A stretch of 64,000 nt of DNA from Uliginosibacterium paludis (GTDB taxonomy: Bacteria; Pseudomonadota; Gammaproteobacteria; Burkholderiales; Rhodocyclaceae): NCBI RefSeq assembly GCF_039631355.1, contig NZ_JBDIVF010000010.1:1-64000 (forward strand), read 5' to 3'. Below the pieces are notes generated by a model that was not told the DNA's origin, ran no database searches, and saw nothing but the letters and a program-made list of their open reading frames with translations. Positions 35,039-44,033 of this stretch are shown here, in pieces. Each line of letters starts with the position of its first letter. Position 1 is the stretch's first letter. The translations under genes were made by a program, and so were the position numbers.

Positions 35039-36109
35039 TCAGGCCGCAGCCTCGAGCGTGTAATCCTTGAAGCGCAGGATCTCTTCCCCCGCCCAGGCGT
35101 TGATCTCCCGCATGCGCCGCTGCAGGGGCCGCAGCTCGTTCTGCGCAAAGACCTTGGCCGCCTTCTCCACGTCGCCGAAGCCGCCGGTGTTGTTGGGCAC
35201 GATGCCCATCAGTTGCGGCGGCACGCGGTGTGCTGCAAGCAAGTCGTCACGGCTCACGCCCTTGATGTTCAGGAAGTCGTCCTTCGCGGCCACCTCACTC
35301 ACCGGAATGAGCTGCACACCGTCCTTCTTGCCCCCTGGCGCGTAGAGGAAAAGGTTCTTGAAGTTCCCCGGCCCCTTGGCGTTCTTGAAGGCCTCGCGCA
35401 GGTTGTCGACATCCTTCTGATCCTGGGCCGCATCGGTCATGTAGAAGATGAAGCCGGCATGCGAGCCGTTCTGGTAGTAGCGGCGCCGGAAGAGCGTGGC
35501 GGATTCGTTGAGCAGCGCACTGTTGATCGCCGCCAGATACTCCGGCATGCCATAGATCTCCTGGCGCAGATCCGGCTCACGCAGCTGGAACACCTCCCCC
35601 ACCGGCATCGCCGCTTCCTCATAGCCCCGGTCAAGCCACCAGAACTCGCCGGCTTTGAGGCCACGCCGCACATAGAGCGCCAGTGCCGTCTGGTAACGCA
35701 TCGCGCCCCCCATCACCGAGCGCACACGCTCGAGGTAGGCGTTACCGAAGACCAGGTAGTCCAGGGCCAGCTGCGAGAAGTCCTGCACCGAGAGCTTCGG
35801 GTGGGCGATGAAGGTGTCGAGCAGGATGTTGCGCTTGCAGTAGATCGCCGACGCATGGTGGGGGGCTGCCCTGAACACGTTCGCCAGGCCCAGGAGCTGC
35901 ACCGGTGGCGCGTAGTAGCGCCCGCCGATCTCGACGCACTCGAGGTAGTCGAAGATCTCGCGCCGGTCGAGCACCGGCGTCGGGTCACCGAAGCTGAACT
36001 CGAGCGCGGATTGGCGCTGGGCTGCCGGCGGGGTCCGGCGGGCCTCGATGAGGCGGGAGTTGGTGGCTCGGGCTTGGGTGGCCCGGGGATTGCGCGGTCG
36101 CTGACGCAT
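35039..36109 (-). CDS. Q: Phage portal protein (P2 gpQ family)
   Basis: A 356-residue portal subunit that forms the dodecameric DNA entry ring at one capsid vertex. P2-type features include FDYLECVEIGGRYYAPPVQLLGLANVFRAAPHH near residue 50-80 and GVSRDDLLAAHRVPPQLMGIVPNNTGGFGD in the last third. The start overlaps the terminase stop at 36109 by one base. Length (P2 Q is 344) is normal. Confidence 0.95.
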   Translation of the reverse strand: MRQRPRNPRATQARATNSRLIEARRTPPAAQRQSALEFSFGDPTPVLDRREIFDYLECVEIGGRYYAPPVQLLGLANVFRAAPHHASAIYCKRNILLDTFIAHPKLSVQDFSQLALDYLVFGNAYLERVRSVMGGAMRYQTALALYVRRGLKAGEFWWLDRGYEEAAMPVGEVFQLREPDLRQEIYGMPEYLAAINSALLNESATLFRRRYYQNGSHAGFIFYMTDAAQDQKDVDNLREAFKNAKGPGNFKNLFLYAPGGKKDGVQLIPVSEVAAKDDFLNIKGVSRDDLLAAHRVPPQLMGIVPNNTGGFGDVEKAAKVFAQNELRPLQRRMREINAWAGEEILRFKDYTLEAAA

Positions 36110-37887
36110 CAGAAGATCTCCATGATTCGGGTATTGGTGGCCGTGGCGCCTTCGAGCGGCTCACGGATGAGGGCGTGCATGCAGGCCCAGGCGATGTCGG
36201 CGTGTGAGACCTCTTCGGAGCGGGAGGCCTCGAAAGTCATCTGCCGGCCGCTCGCGGTGGTGGTCTTCTTGATGGCCATGAAGGCGGCAGCAAGATCCGT
36301 GGCCCCCGCGTCAAACTCCAGGCGGCCGGCATTGATCACCGCAATGGCTTTCATCACAAGGCGCACCTTCATCTCCACCGAGTACTGGATCGGCATCACC
36401 GCCGGATAGAACTTCTGCACCAGCTCGAAGACCGCCTGACCGAGCCCGGTGGTATCAATGCCGATGTGGCCCACGTTGTAGGTCTGGGTCAGGAGCCGGA
36501 TGCGCTCGGCCTGCTCCTCGAAGTCCAGACCGCTGAACTGGATCTTGTCGAGCACGCGGAACCTGCCACCGGCCACCCCCGGTGGAGCGAGCACCACCAG
36601 GCCGGCCGAGTCGCCCGATCGTGCCGGGTCATACCCCACCCACACCTCCCGGTGGCCGAAGGGGCGCGCATGGAAGGGCCGGAAATCGTCCCAGGCCTCC
36701 CAGGCATCCACCATGCAGCGCTGCAGCACCGAGAGCGGAAAGACCGATTCGCCGTCATCGATGAACTGGCACATGAAGAGCTGCAGGAACTCTTCCGGCG
36801 AATACTCCCGGCGCAGCTGCTCGATATCGAAGAGGTCGCAGCCGCCCTCGGCCGCATCCAGAATCGTCACGATCTGGCGCCACTGCCCGTCCTCGCAGCT
36901 GCGACCCCGCGCGAGGGCCGCGGGGCTCACATCGAGCTTGATCTGCTCGGCCTTGGGCCGGCCCCGGTTGAAGAGCCGCCCATCCCAGAACGGCACCGCC
37001 TCATGCGTCAAGGAAGAAGGCGTGCTGAAGTAGGTCTGCCGATACTGCTTCTGTGAGGCCATCCCGGCCGCCACCTTGCGCAGCTCCTGGAACTTCGGAA
37101 TCCAGAAGTACTCGTCGAGATAGAGGTTGCCGTGATAGCTCTGGGCCGTGCGGCTGTTCGTCCCCAGAAAGATGAGCTCGGGTGACTGACCGTTCGCGAG
37201 CGTGAGCTTCAGGTTCTCGCCCTTCAACTCCACCTCCGCGCTCTCGCGGGCGAAGTCCTGGATGTAGCTCTTGAACTGGTGCGCCTGCTTCTTGCTGGCC
37301 GAGAGGAAGATCTGGTTGCGCCCGGTCTCGATCGCATCGATCAGCGCCTCATGCGCGAAGTAGTAGGTCGCCCCGATCTGGCGGCTCTTCAAGAGGTTGC
37401 GGATCCGCTCCACGAGCCCTGCCCGGTACCAGTGCTTCTGGTAGCCGAACATGCGCGCAAGGAATGCTTCGCGCAGCTTCTCCGCTGCGGCCTCACTGAT
37501 CTCGTTCTTGGCGGGCGCCTTGCGCGGCCCCGCGTTGCGGTTCGCCACCTTCGGGTTGAGGTCGGCTTCATTGCCGCCGGCGGCGAACTTCTTCACCCGC
37601 GCCGTGCGCTCCATCTGGCGCGAGAGCAGATCGATCTCCTTGAAGTCGCGCCCGTCCTTGGCGTCTTTGGCCACGAGCTGCATCAGCCGGGCTTCGAGGA
37701 CCGCCTCCACCCGCTCGACGGGTTGCGTCGCCTCCCACTCATCACGCCGCTTCCACGAGTGCAGGGTCGCAGCCTTCAGGCCCAGGTGTTCGGCAATGCG
37801 CGCCATGCGCCAGCCCTGCCAGTACAGCAGGCAAGCCTGGCGGCGCGGGTCCTGATCGACGGAGACGGGAAGGGGCGAATGATCCAT
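36109..37887 (-). CDS. P: Terminase large subunit, ATPase (P2 gpP family)
   Basis: A 592-residue packaging motor. An N-terminal helix-turn-helix (WRMARIAEHLGLKAATLHSWKRRDEW, about residues 26-51) precedes the ATPase domain with the P2-type P-loop variant LKSRQIGATYYFAHEAL and a downstream acidic Walker B/strand (NLYLDEYFWIPKF). The C-terminal nuclease-fold part carries VWVGYDPARSGD and HIGIDTTGLG. Transcribed leftwards from the late promoter at 37933-37954. Length matches P2 gpP (590). Confidence 0.96.
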   Translation of the reverse strand: MDHSPLPVSVDQDPRRQACLLYWQGWRMARIAEHLGLKAATLHSWKRRDEWEATQPVERVEAVLEARLMQLVAKDAKDGRDFKEIDLLSRQMERTARVKKFAAGGNEADLNPKVANRNAGPRKAPAKNEISEAAAEKLREAFLARMFGYQKHWYRAGLVERIRNLLKSRQIGATYYFAHEALIDAIETGRNQIFLSASKKQAHQFKSYIQDFARESAEVELKGENLKLTLANGQSPELIFLGTNSRTAQSYHGNLYLDEYFWIPKFQELRKVAAGMASQKQYRQTYFSTPSSLTHEAVPFWDGRLFNRGRPKAEQIKLDVSPAALARGRSCEDGQWRQIVTILDAAEGGCDLFDIEQLRREYSPEEFLQLFMCQFIDDGESVFPLSVLQRCMVDAWEAWDDFRPFHARPFGHREVWVGYDPARSGDSAGLVVLAPPGVAGGRFRVLDKIQFSGLDFEEQAERIRLLTQTYNVGHIGIDTTGLGQAVFELVQKFYPAVMPIQYSVEMKVRLVMKAIAVINAGRLEFDAGATDLAAAFMAIKKTTTASGRQMTFEASRSEEVSHADIAWACMHALIREPLEGATATNTRIMEIF

Positions 37888-37893
37888 GCCCTC

Positions 37894-37954
37894 AGCATGC
37901 CGTCGCGCGCGCGCGAATCTGGCGCGTGCAGGTTGTGAGCTCGCCGGCTCACAA
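37894..37954 (-). promoter_or_regulatory. Ogr-type late promoter of P-Q (dyad shared with the O operon)
   Basis: A perfect 8-bp dyad TTGTGAGC-N6-GCTCACAA occupies 37933-37954 between the divergent P and O genes. On the minus strand a (GC)n tract and GGCATGCT (37901-37894) follow, with the first base of GGCATGCT about 42 bp from the dyad centre. P2 late promoters carry an Ogr dyad centred near -55 with no -35 box, which fits. The plus-strand promoter for O probably uses the same dyad. Confidence 0.75.
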
Positions 37955-38058
37955 CAGCGCCGCGTTGCTGCCGCCCCCCTGAAATCCCGACCATGTCCCT
38001 GTACTCACCGCCCTCGCAGCCTTCCCGCGCGGCGGCACCATCCAGACAGGGGAAAGAC

Positions 38059-38874
38059 ATGGCCCACAAGGCGAAGAAGTTCAAGCAGCAGTGGTTTCGC
38101 ATCGGCGTAGAAGGCGCCACCACGGACGGTCGCACCATCGATGGCAAGTGGCTGCAGGACATGGCCACGAGCTACAACCCCAAGACCTACGGCGCCCGCA
38201 TCAATCTCGAACACATCAAGGGTTATGACCCGACGAGCCTCTTCAAGGCCTATGGCGACGTCATTGCGCTGAAGACCGAATCGATCGAGATCGGGGGCAC
38301 GAAGAAGCTCGCCCTCTTCGCCCAGATCGACCCGACTGAAGAGCTGGTCGCGCTCTCGCGGGCCAAGCAGAAGGTCTACACCTCGATGGAAGTGCAGCCT
38401 GACTTCGCCAAGACGGGCCAGGCCTATCTGGTGGGGCTGGCCATCACCGACAGCCCGGCGAGTCTGGGCACTGACATGCTGCAGTTCTCCGCCCGCTCCG
38501 GCGTGCTCGCCGCGCGCAAGCTCCACCCCGACAACCTCTTTACCGCGGCCGAAGAAGTCGAGCTCAGCTTCGAAGCACTCCCCGACGAGCCGGGCTTGCT
38601 CGACAAGGTGCGCGCGCTCTTCGCCCGCAAGGCCGATGACGAGGCCGCGCGCCTGGCCGATGTGCATGCCGCCGTCGAAGAAGTCGCCCGGCATCAGCTC
38701 GCCCTCACCGAGGACACCGCAGCGCGTCTGGCCAGCTTTGCGGATGAGCTCACCCAGCTCGCCGAGCTCAAGGCCCGTGTCGAGGCGATCGTCGAGAAGC
38801 TCGGCGCCACCCCGGCCGCCCCCGCCCGCGCGCCCGCCACCGGCGGCCAGGGTGAAGTGGTCACCGACTGCTGA
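38059..38874 (+). CDS. O: Capsid scaffolding protein / prohead protease (P2 gpO family)
   Basis: A 271-residue protein acting as internal scaffold and as protease maturing the capsid. Start at 38059 (MAHKAKKFKQQWFRIG) is set by GGGGAAAG upstream; the frame is open from 37993. The N-terminal half is the P2 O protease domain (DGRTIDGKWLQDMATSYNPKTYGARINLEHIKG ... MEVQPDFAKTGQAYLVGLAITDSPASLGTD), the C-terminal part a charged coiled-coil scaffold ending in a Pro/Ala tail. Confidence 0.93.
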   Translation: MAHKAKKFKQQWFRIGVEGATTDGRTIDGKWLQDMATSYNPKTYGARINLEHIKGYDPTSLFKAYGDVIALKTESIEIGGTKKLALFAQIDPTEELVALSRAKQKVYTSMEVQPDFAKTGQAYLVGLAITDSPASLGTDMLQFSARSGVLAARKLHPDNLFTAAEEVELSFEALPDEPGLLDKVRALFARKADDEAARLADVHAAVEEVARHQLALTEDTAARLASFADELTQLAELKARVEAIVEKLGATPAAPARAPATGGQGEVVTDC

Positions 38875-38949
38875 CGCCCTCGCAGCCCTCCTCCCACTAC
38901 CCCCACGACGCCCACCACGCCGCCCCCTCTTACCCGATCAGGAGCTCTC

Positions 38950-39978
38950 ATGCGCCAAGCCACCCGCCTGAAGTACAACGCCTACACCGCGGCCATCGCG
39001 CGCCTCAACGGCACCGATGCCGTCACCCACACCTTCGCCGTCGAGCCCAGCGTCCAGCAAACGCTGGAGACGCGCATGCAGGAGTCGAGCGCCTTCCTGC
39101 AGCAGATCAACGTCTATCCGGTCACCGAGCAGCAAGGCGAGAAGATCGGTCTGGGCGTGGGCGGCCCGATTGCGAGCCGCACCAACACCGATGTGAAGGA
39201 TCGCGAGACGCGCGACCCGCTGGCACTCGACGCCAACGGCTACCACTGCGTGCAGACCAACTATGACACGCACATCAAGTACGCCACGCTCGATGGCTGG
39301 GCCAAGTTCCCCGACTTTCAGGCCCGGCTGCGCGACGCGATCATCAAGCGCCAGGCGCTCGACCGCATCATGATCGGCTTCAACGGCAAGAGCGTGGCCG
39401 CGACGACGGACCTCAACGCCAACCCCTTGCTGCAAGACGTGAACAAGGGCTGGCTGCAGAAGCTGCGCGAGTACCAGAACGGCGCGCAGTGGATGCGGGA
39501 AGTGAAGGCCGACTCGGGCGTCATCAAGATCGGTGACGAGGTCGCGGCGGCCGACGGCTACAAGAACCTCGACGCACTCGTCATGGACATGATCGACAGC
39601 CTGATCGCGCCCTGGTACCAGGAGGATTCCGAGCTCGTGGTGGTGCTGGGTCGCGCGCTGCTGGCCGACAAGTACTTCCCGCTGGTGAATAAGGCGCAGC
39701 CCAACTCCGAGCTCACCGCGGCGGATGTGATCATCAGCCAGAAGCGCATCGGCGGAAAGCAGGCCGTGTCCGTGCCCTTCTTCCCGGCCAACGGGCTCCT
39801 CATCACCCGGCTCGACAATCTCTCGATCTACTACCAGGAGGGTGCGCGGCGCCGCTACCTGCAAGAGAACCCCAAGCGCAACCGGGTCGAGAACTACGAG
39901 TCGTCCAACGATGACTACGTCATCGAAGACTTCGCAGGCATTGCCGGCTGCGAGAACATCCAGATCGTGGCAGGCTGA
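38950..39978 (+). CDS. N: Major capsid protein (P2 gpN family)
   Basis: A 342-residue HK97-fold capsid protein, similar in length to P2 gpN (357). The N-terminus (MRQATRLKYNAYTAAIARLNG) is the part removed by the O protease. Recognisable P2 blocks include DNLSIYYQEGARRR near the end and NNPLLQDVNKGWLQK-like (NANPLLQDVNKGWLQKLREY) in the middle. A GGAG ribosome site precedes the ATG. Confidence 0.95.
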   Translation: MRQATRLKYNAYTAAIARLNGTDAVTHTFAVEPSVQQTLETRMQESSAFLQQINVYPVTEQQGEKIGLGVGGPIASRTNTDVKDRETRDPLALDANGYHCVQTNYDTHIKYATLDGWAKFPDFQARLRDAIIKRQALDRIMIGFNGKSVAATTDLNANPLLQDVNKGWLQKLREYQNGAQWMREVKADSGVIKIGDEVAAADGYKNLDALVMDMIDSLIAPWYQEDSELVVVLGRALLADKYFPLVNKAQPNSELTAADVIISQKRIGGKQAVSVPFFPANGLLITRLDNLSIYYQEGARRRYLQENPKRNRVENYESSNDDYVIEDFAGIAGCENIQIVAG

Positions 39979-39983
39979 TCCGC

Positions 39984-40727
39984 ATGAGCCGCCACGCACT
40001 GGCCCACCGGCACCGCGTGCTGGCCGCCCTGGCTGAAGAGGCCGGGGCGGAGAGCGAACTGACCCGCGCGAACGCCAACGAATACGAGCTCATGCTCGTC
40101 AAGCTCGACGCTGACCGGCGCCGCCTCAAGGCCGTGCAGAGTACGGAGCGCAAGGTCGCGGTCAAGCGCGAGCTCCTGCCCGCCTACCGCGCCTGGTGTG
40201 AGGGCGTGATCGCTTCGGGCAGCCCGCGCCAGGATGAGGTCTTCATGACGGTGCTGATCTGGACGATCGACACCGGAGACTTTGCCACCGCGCTGCCCAT
40301 GGCGCAGCACGCCATCGCCCACGATCTGGCGCTGCCCGACCGCTTCCAGCGCACCACCGCCTGCCTCATCGCCGAGGAGATGGCGGAGACCGCCTTCAAG
40401 CATGAGGGGGCGGAGCTCGCCGCCGATGCGCCACAGCTCCTCGCCTGCGCCGAGCTCGTCGCCGAGGCCGACATGCCGGACGAGGTGCGCGCCAAGCTCC
40501 TGAAGGCCTGCGGCTATGCCTTGCGGGCGCGAGCCGAGAGGGCCGAGCCGTCCGAGCACTCGGCCGCTGAGTACTTCGAACTCCGGCGCCAGGCGCTCGA
40601 GTGCCTCACCCGCGCGCTGCAGCTCCACGACAAGTGCGGCGTGAAGAAAGACATCGAGCGCCTTGAGCGTGAGCTCAGGCAGGCCAGCCCCTCGCCCCCC
40701 GACACCGCCGGTCCGCCACCGGCCTAA
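39984..40727 (+). CDS. M: Terminase small subunit / endonuclease (P2 gpM family)
   Basis: A 247-residue terminase partner that recognises and cuts cos. The family landmarks YRAWCEGVIASGSPRQDEVFMTVLIWTIDTGDF are present near residues 65-100, and the protein ends in a helical, charged tail as usual. It starts 6 bp after the capsid stop. Length matches P2 gpM (247). Confidence 0.93.
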   Translation: MSRHALAHRHRVLAALAEEAGAESELTRANANEYELMLVKLDADRRRLKAVQSTERKVAVKRELLPAYRAWCEGVIASGSPRQDEVFMTVLIWTIDTGDFATALPMAQHAIAHDLALPDRFQRTTACLIAEEMAETAFKHEGAELAADAPQLLACAELVAEADMPDEVRAKLLKACGYALRARAERAEPSEHSAAEYFELRRQALECLTRALQLHDKCGVKKDIERLERELRQASPSPPDTAGPPPA

Positions 40728-40885
40728 AGAGCGCCCCGCGCACCCGTGCGGCTCGGGGCTGATGAGCCGCCCGCTGGCCTCGTGCCACGGGTCCGGCCCT
40801 GACGCCCCGACCACCGCCCCCCCTGCACCGCAGCCCCCAACTCGTTCGCCCCCTTCGCCCCCCTCGCACCACCAGGAGCCGCATC

Positions 40886-41386
40886 ATGACTTCCCCCTTC
40901 GGCGCATTTGGCAGCAGCCCCATTGTCTCGGTCGGCGCCGATCCGGCAGGCGCCTACGGCGCTCCGATCCGCTCCGGCAACTGGTGGCCCGAGATCGATC
41001 CCGCGGCAGCCATGGCCGCCCTGCGCATCGATGGCAATGTCTCGGCCGAGCGTCTGCGCGCAGCCCTCGTCGAGGGCATGGTCCATGCGATCGAGCAGCT
41101 CGCCCAGTGGAAGATCGATCGACTCGCCGAAGGCCATGCACGGCTCGCTGACGTCCCCGCGCCCGAGATCGATGGCGAGTCGGCCCACCTCGCCCGCTTT
41201 CGCCGGGCGGTGTATGGCTATGCGGCAGCGAGCCTCGCCGAGCAGTACCGTGCGACCGATGCCACCGGCGCCGGGGCCCAGCGTGCCGAGCTCATCGAAG
41301 CCCCCATCGAAGTGCTCCGGCGTGACGCCCGCTGGGCGATCAGCGACATCCTCGGCCGCCCCCGCACCGTCGTCGAGCTCATCTGA
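40886..41386 (+). CDS. L: Head completion/stabilisation protein (P2 gpL family)
   Basis: A 166-residue protein that stabilises filled heads at the portal. Sequence is mostly helical with the family segment WWPEIDPAAAMAALRIDGNVSAERLRAALVEGM and a YRRAVYGYAAASLAEQYR-like helix (RRAVYGYAAASLAEQYRATD). Its stop overlaps the X start by one base. Position between M and X is the P2 order. Confidence 0.9.
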   Translation: MTSPFGAFGSSPIVSVGADPAGAYGAPIRSGNWWPEIDPAAAMAALRIDGNVSAERLRAALVEGMVHAIEQLAQWKIDRLAEGHARLADVPAPEIDGESAHLARFRRAVYGYAAASLAEQYRATDATGAGAQRAELIEAPIEVLRRDARWAISDILGRPRTVVELI

Positions 41387-41616
41387 TGGCGACCCTGCTC
41401 AACACCGTCCGCAGCCGCCAGGGCGACACGCTCGACGCGCTCTGCTGGCGCTACTACGGCGCGACCCAGGGGCATGTCGAAGCCGTCCTGGAAGCCAATC
41501 CAGGCCTGGCCGAGCTCGGCGCCGTCCTGCCGATGGATACCGAAGTGCGCATGCCGGCCGCGAGTGCTAGGCGTAACACCGCTTCCACCACCGAGACCCT
41601 CAACCTCTGGGACTGA
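41386..41616 (+). CDS. X: Tail protein X (LysM-like, P2 gpX family)
   Basis: A 76-residue protein with a LysM-like fold (RQGDTLDALCWRYYG ... VLEANPGLAELGAVLPM). P2 gpX is a 67-residue essential tail component near the baseplate. Starts on the last base of L (TGATG). Confidence 0.9.
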   Translation: MATLLNTVRSRQGDTLDALCWRYYGATQGHVEAVLEANPGLAELGAVLPMDTEVRMPAASARRNTASTTETLNLWD

Positions 41617-41619
41617 CCG

Positions 41620-42357
41620 ATGAGCACCGAGAACACCACCCTCGCCAGCTATGCCACCAGCATCAGCCTCTTCATCAAGGGCCTCTTCACCAGCATCGGC
41701 GAAGAGATCGCCGCTCTGAGCTTCGAGAGCAAGATCGGCCTCATGCTGGGCATCGGCACCTTCCTCATCAACTGGTACTACCAGCGCCGGCGCGACACCC
41801 GCGAGGAGCGCCGCCTGGGCGCCAGCCAACGAGGTTCCGCCGCGAAGCAGATCCTCCCCGTCATTGCCGCCGGCACCCTGATCGCGATCGGTTCAAGCCA
41901 TCTGGTCACTCAGCGGCAATACGACTTCACCGCGGGCTGGGAAGGCGTGCGCTACCAGGCGTATGAAGATCCGGCCGTGCCGGGGCTGCTGACGGTCTGC
42001 CGCGGCATCACCAATGCCGCCGCTCCGGGCTGGGTTGTGGCCGGCCGCACCTACACGCAGCAGGAATGCTTCGAGAAGGAAATCGAACTCATGCAGCACA
42101 TCGTCGCGCCTGCCCTGGCAAAGATGGTGAAGGTCACCACCACCCAGCAGCAGCGTGAAATGCTGGGCGACTTCGCCTGGAACAAAGGCACGACCGCACT
42201 CGCCGGCTCTTCGCTCCTGAAGAAGCTCAACGCGGGCGACTGCTGGGGGGCTGCGGATGAGTTCGATCGCTGGCTCTGGGCTGGTGGTCGGCGTTGGGCC
42301 AGCCTTGGCAAGCGCAACAACGCCGCGCAAGACAACTTCCGGAAGTGGTGCAAGTGA
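41620..42357 (+). CDS. Holin-like segment fused to a GH24 (SAR-type) endolysin
   Basis: One 245-residue frame appears to combine P2 genes Y and K. Residues 1-70 resemble a small phage holin: one clear helix (IGLMLGIGTFLINWYYQ) then a charged RRRDTREERR tail. After a 10-residue linker comes a second, weakly hydrophobic Gly/Ala/Ser-containing helix (ILPVIAAGTLIAIGSSHLV) typical of a signal-arrest-release anchor, then a GH24 lysozyme with catalytic Glu and Asp in WEGVRYQAYED (E-x8-D) and a following Thr in LLTVCRG. No stop and no internal ATG, GTG or TTG with a ribosome site separates the halves. Confidence 0.8.
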   Translation: MSTENTTLASYATSISLFIKGLFTSIGEEIAALSFESKIGLMLGIGTFLINWYYQRRRDTREERRLGASQRGSAAKQILPVIAAGTLIAIGSSHLVTQRQYDFTAGWEGVRYQAYEDPAVPGLLTVCRGITNAAAPGWVVAGRTYTQQECFEKEIELMQHIVAPALAKMVKVTTTQQQREMLGDFAWNKGTTALAGSSLLKKLNAGDCWGAADEFDRWLWAGGRRWASLGKRNNAAQDNFRKWCK

Positions 42358-42863
42358 TGATCCCGGCGCCCTACCGCTGCGTGCTCCTGGCACTCCTCGC
42401 ACTCGCCTGTTTCGGTACAGGCTGGGTGAAGGGCGTGGCCCATGAAGCCGGTATCCGCGATCTGGCCGATGCGCGCCGCATCACCCGCGAAGCGCAGGCC
42501 AGCACCCGTGCCTTCGAAGCTGCCCGCGTGCGTGAGCAGCGCGCTGCTGAAGCCATCCACGCCACTGCGGCGACCACCCTGAAGGAGACCCGTCATGATC
42601 AAGCTGAAGTCGCGCGCGCCGCTGCTGCTTATCGCGCTGGCACTGCCCGCCTGTCAGTCCCTGTCGTCCGTGCCACCTGTCCAAACGATCTGCCCGGCGC
42701 TGCCGCCGCCGGACCCGGCCACGATGACGCCCCGCGAGCCGAGCTTCCGGGTGCGACTGCTGCAGATCTTGTCGAGCTCGCCGGAGAGGCCGATGAAGTC
42801 GCCCGACAGCTCGGGCAGTGCCAGGCGACCCTGATCACCTACCGCGCGCTCACTGCACCATGA
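42357..42863 (+). CDS. Rz: Rz-like i-spanin
   Basis: A 168-residue inner-membrane spanin with an N-terminal signal anchor (CVLLALLALACFGTGW) and a long helical periplasmic part rich in Ala/Arg/Glu (AHEAGIRDLADARRITREAQASTRAFEAARVREQRAAEA). It overlaps the endolysin stop by one base (ATGA). Together with the o-spanin nested inside it, it fuses inner and outer membranes in the last lysis step. Confidence 0.82.
   Translation: MIPAPYRCVLLALLALACFGTGWVKGVAHEAGIRDLADARRITREAQASTRAFEAARVREQRAAEAIHATAATTLKETRHDQAEVARAAAAYRAGTARLSVPVVRATCPNDLPGAAAAGPGHDDAPRAELPGATAADLVELAGEADEVARQLGQCQATLITYRALTAP
42595..42834 (+). CDS. Rz1: Rz1-like o-spanin lipoprotein, nested in Rz
   Basis: A 79-residue frame entirely inside the i-spanin gene but in another frame. 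It begins MIKLKSRAPLLLIALALPAC, a lipoprotein signal with lipobox LPAC (Cys20), followed by a Pro/Ser-rich segment (LPPPDPATMTPREPSF) as in Rz1. A GAAGGAG ribosome site precedes its ATG. Embedded Rz/Rz1 pairs are classical. Confidence 0.82.
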   Translation: MIKLKSRAPLLLIALALPACQSLSSVPPVQTICPALPPPDPATMTPREPSFRVRLLQILSSSPERPMKSPDSSGSARRP

Positions 42864-43363
42864 TCAAACCAGCCAGCCTGCGGGCCGCGCTGATCCAGGC
42901 GAACCCGCACCTGAAAGCGGCGGCGGACAGCCTGCACACCTTCATCGACAAGGGCACGCTCAGCGCCACCGCCGTGCCCGGGGGCGGCTTTGCCTACGGC
43001 TACACCTGCAGCATCGTCGTGACCGACTACCACGGCCACCCGGACAGCCTCTTCGTGCCCCTGATCGCCTGGCTCGCCGAGCACCAGCCGGATCTGCTGC
43101 TCAACCAGGCCACGCCGCAAATCGAGTTCGAGGCCGAGATCCTCACCCACGACACTTGTGACGTTGAGATCCGCGTGCAGCTCACCGAGCGCGTCGTGCT
43201 GCGTCAGAGTGATACCGGTGGGCTGATGGCCGAGCACCTGGCGGCACCGGGATACGACGTAACGCCAGCGGGCTACACCTGGCAGCTCTTCCTGAAGGGT
43301 CAGGAAATCATGTGGCCGCCCACCGGCCCGCTGGACATTCCTACCACCGGAGCGCAGGCCTGA
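42860..43363 (+). CDS. R: Tail completion protein R (P2 gpR family)
   Basis: A 167-residue tail-completion protein. The start is ATG 42860 (MIKPASLRAALIQANPHLK), the typical R opening; the body includes VTDYHGHPDSLFVPLIAWLAEHQPDLL. Its stop overlaps the S start by one base. The end of the Rz frame overlaps its first four bases. Confidence 0.9.
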   Translation: MIKPASLRAALIQANPHLKAAADSLHTFIDKGTLSATAVPGGGFAYGYTCSIVVTDYHGHPDSLFVPLIAWLAEHQPDLLLNQATPQIEFEAEILTHDTCDVEIRVQLTERVVLRQSDTGGLMAEHLAAPGYDVTPAGYTWQLFLKGQEIMWPPTGPLDIPTTGAQA

Positions 43364-43854
43364 TGCCCAGGCTCGACGTCCTTGAGGCCCGCCTCGCCGC
43401 CCTCATCGCGCAGACCGAACCGGCCGAGCGCCGCACGCTCGCCCGCGAGCTCGCCCGCCGCCTGCGTGAGCGTCAGCGGCAGCGCATCGGCGCTCAGGTG
43501 AATCCGGACGGCACACCCTTCGAGCCTCGCAAGAGTCGGCTTGACGGCCTCCGCAATGGCCGCCTTCGCGCGCTCATCCAGTGGAAGAACAAGGGAGCGA
43601 TCCGCCGCCGCATGTTCGCCCGGCTCGCCACGGCCCGCTATCTCAAAGCCGAGAGCAGCGCGGATTCGGCCCGCGTCGTCTTCACCGAGGCGGCCAGCCG
43701 CATTGCCACCATTCACCAGTTCGGCTTGCGGGACCGCGTTGAGCGGCGTCGCGACTCACCGGAAGTGCGCTATCCCGCGCGCAGGTTGCTGGGGCTTTCG
43801 GAGGAGGATGAACAGGGCCTTCATGAACTTATTTTGATGCACTTGTCAAAGTAA
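43363..43854 (+). CDS. S: Tail completion protein S (P2 gpS family)
   Basis: A 163-residue phage virion morphogenesis protein. It begins MPRLDVLEARLAALIAQ and contains the family stretch NPDGTPFEPRK and YPARRLLGLSEEDEQ near the C-terminus. Translationally coupled to R through a TGATG overlap. It ends the R-S unit; the next genes up to V are not P2 genes. Confidence 0.92.
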   Translation: MPRLDVLEARLAALIAQTEPAERRTLARELARRLRERQRQRIGAQVNPDGTPFEPRKSRLDGLRNGRLRALIQWKNKGAIRRRMFARLATARYLKAESSADSARVVFTEAASRIATIHQFGLRDRVERRRDSPEVRYPARRLLGLSEEDEQGLHELILMHLSK

Positions 43855-44033
43855 CGTATTCAAATAGATTGGACCTATCGCAAGGCGTCTCTTCCACCTA
43901 TATGGCAGTTTTCCACCGCACTTCCCATCGCTGCGCACACCGTTAAGAGCGACACGTGCCAGCCAAAAAATGCTTGGTGGTGACATAGGCACGCGCGGCC
44001 GATCATTTGATTTTTCGAAGAAGGAGTTGCACG

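Noticed and set aside
34964..36409. 481-codon plus-strand frame over portal and terminase
   Set aside because: Reverse of genes Q and P, which match P2 families in length and motif.
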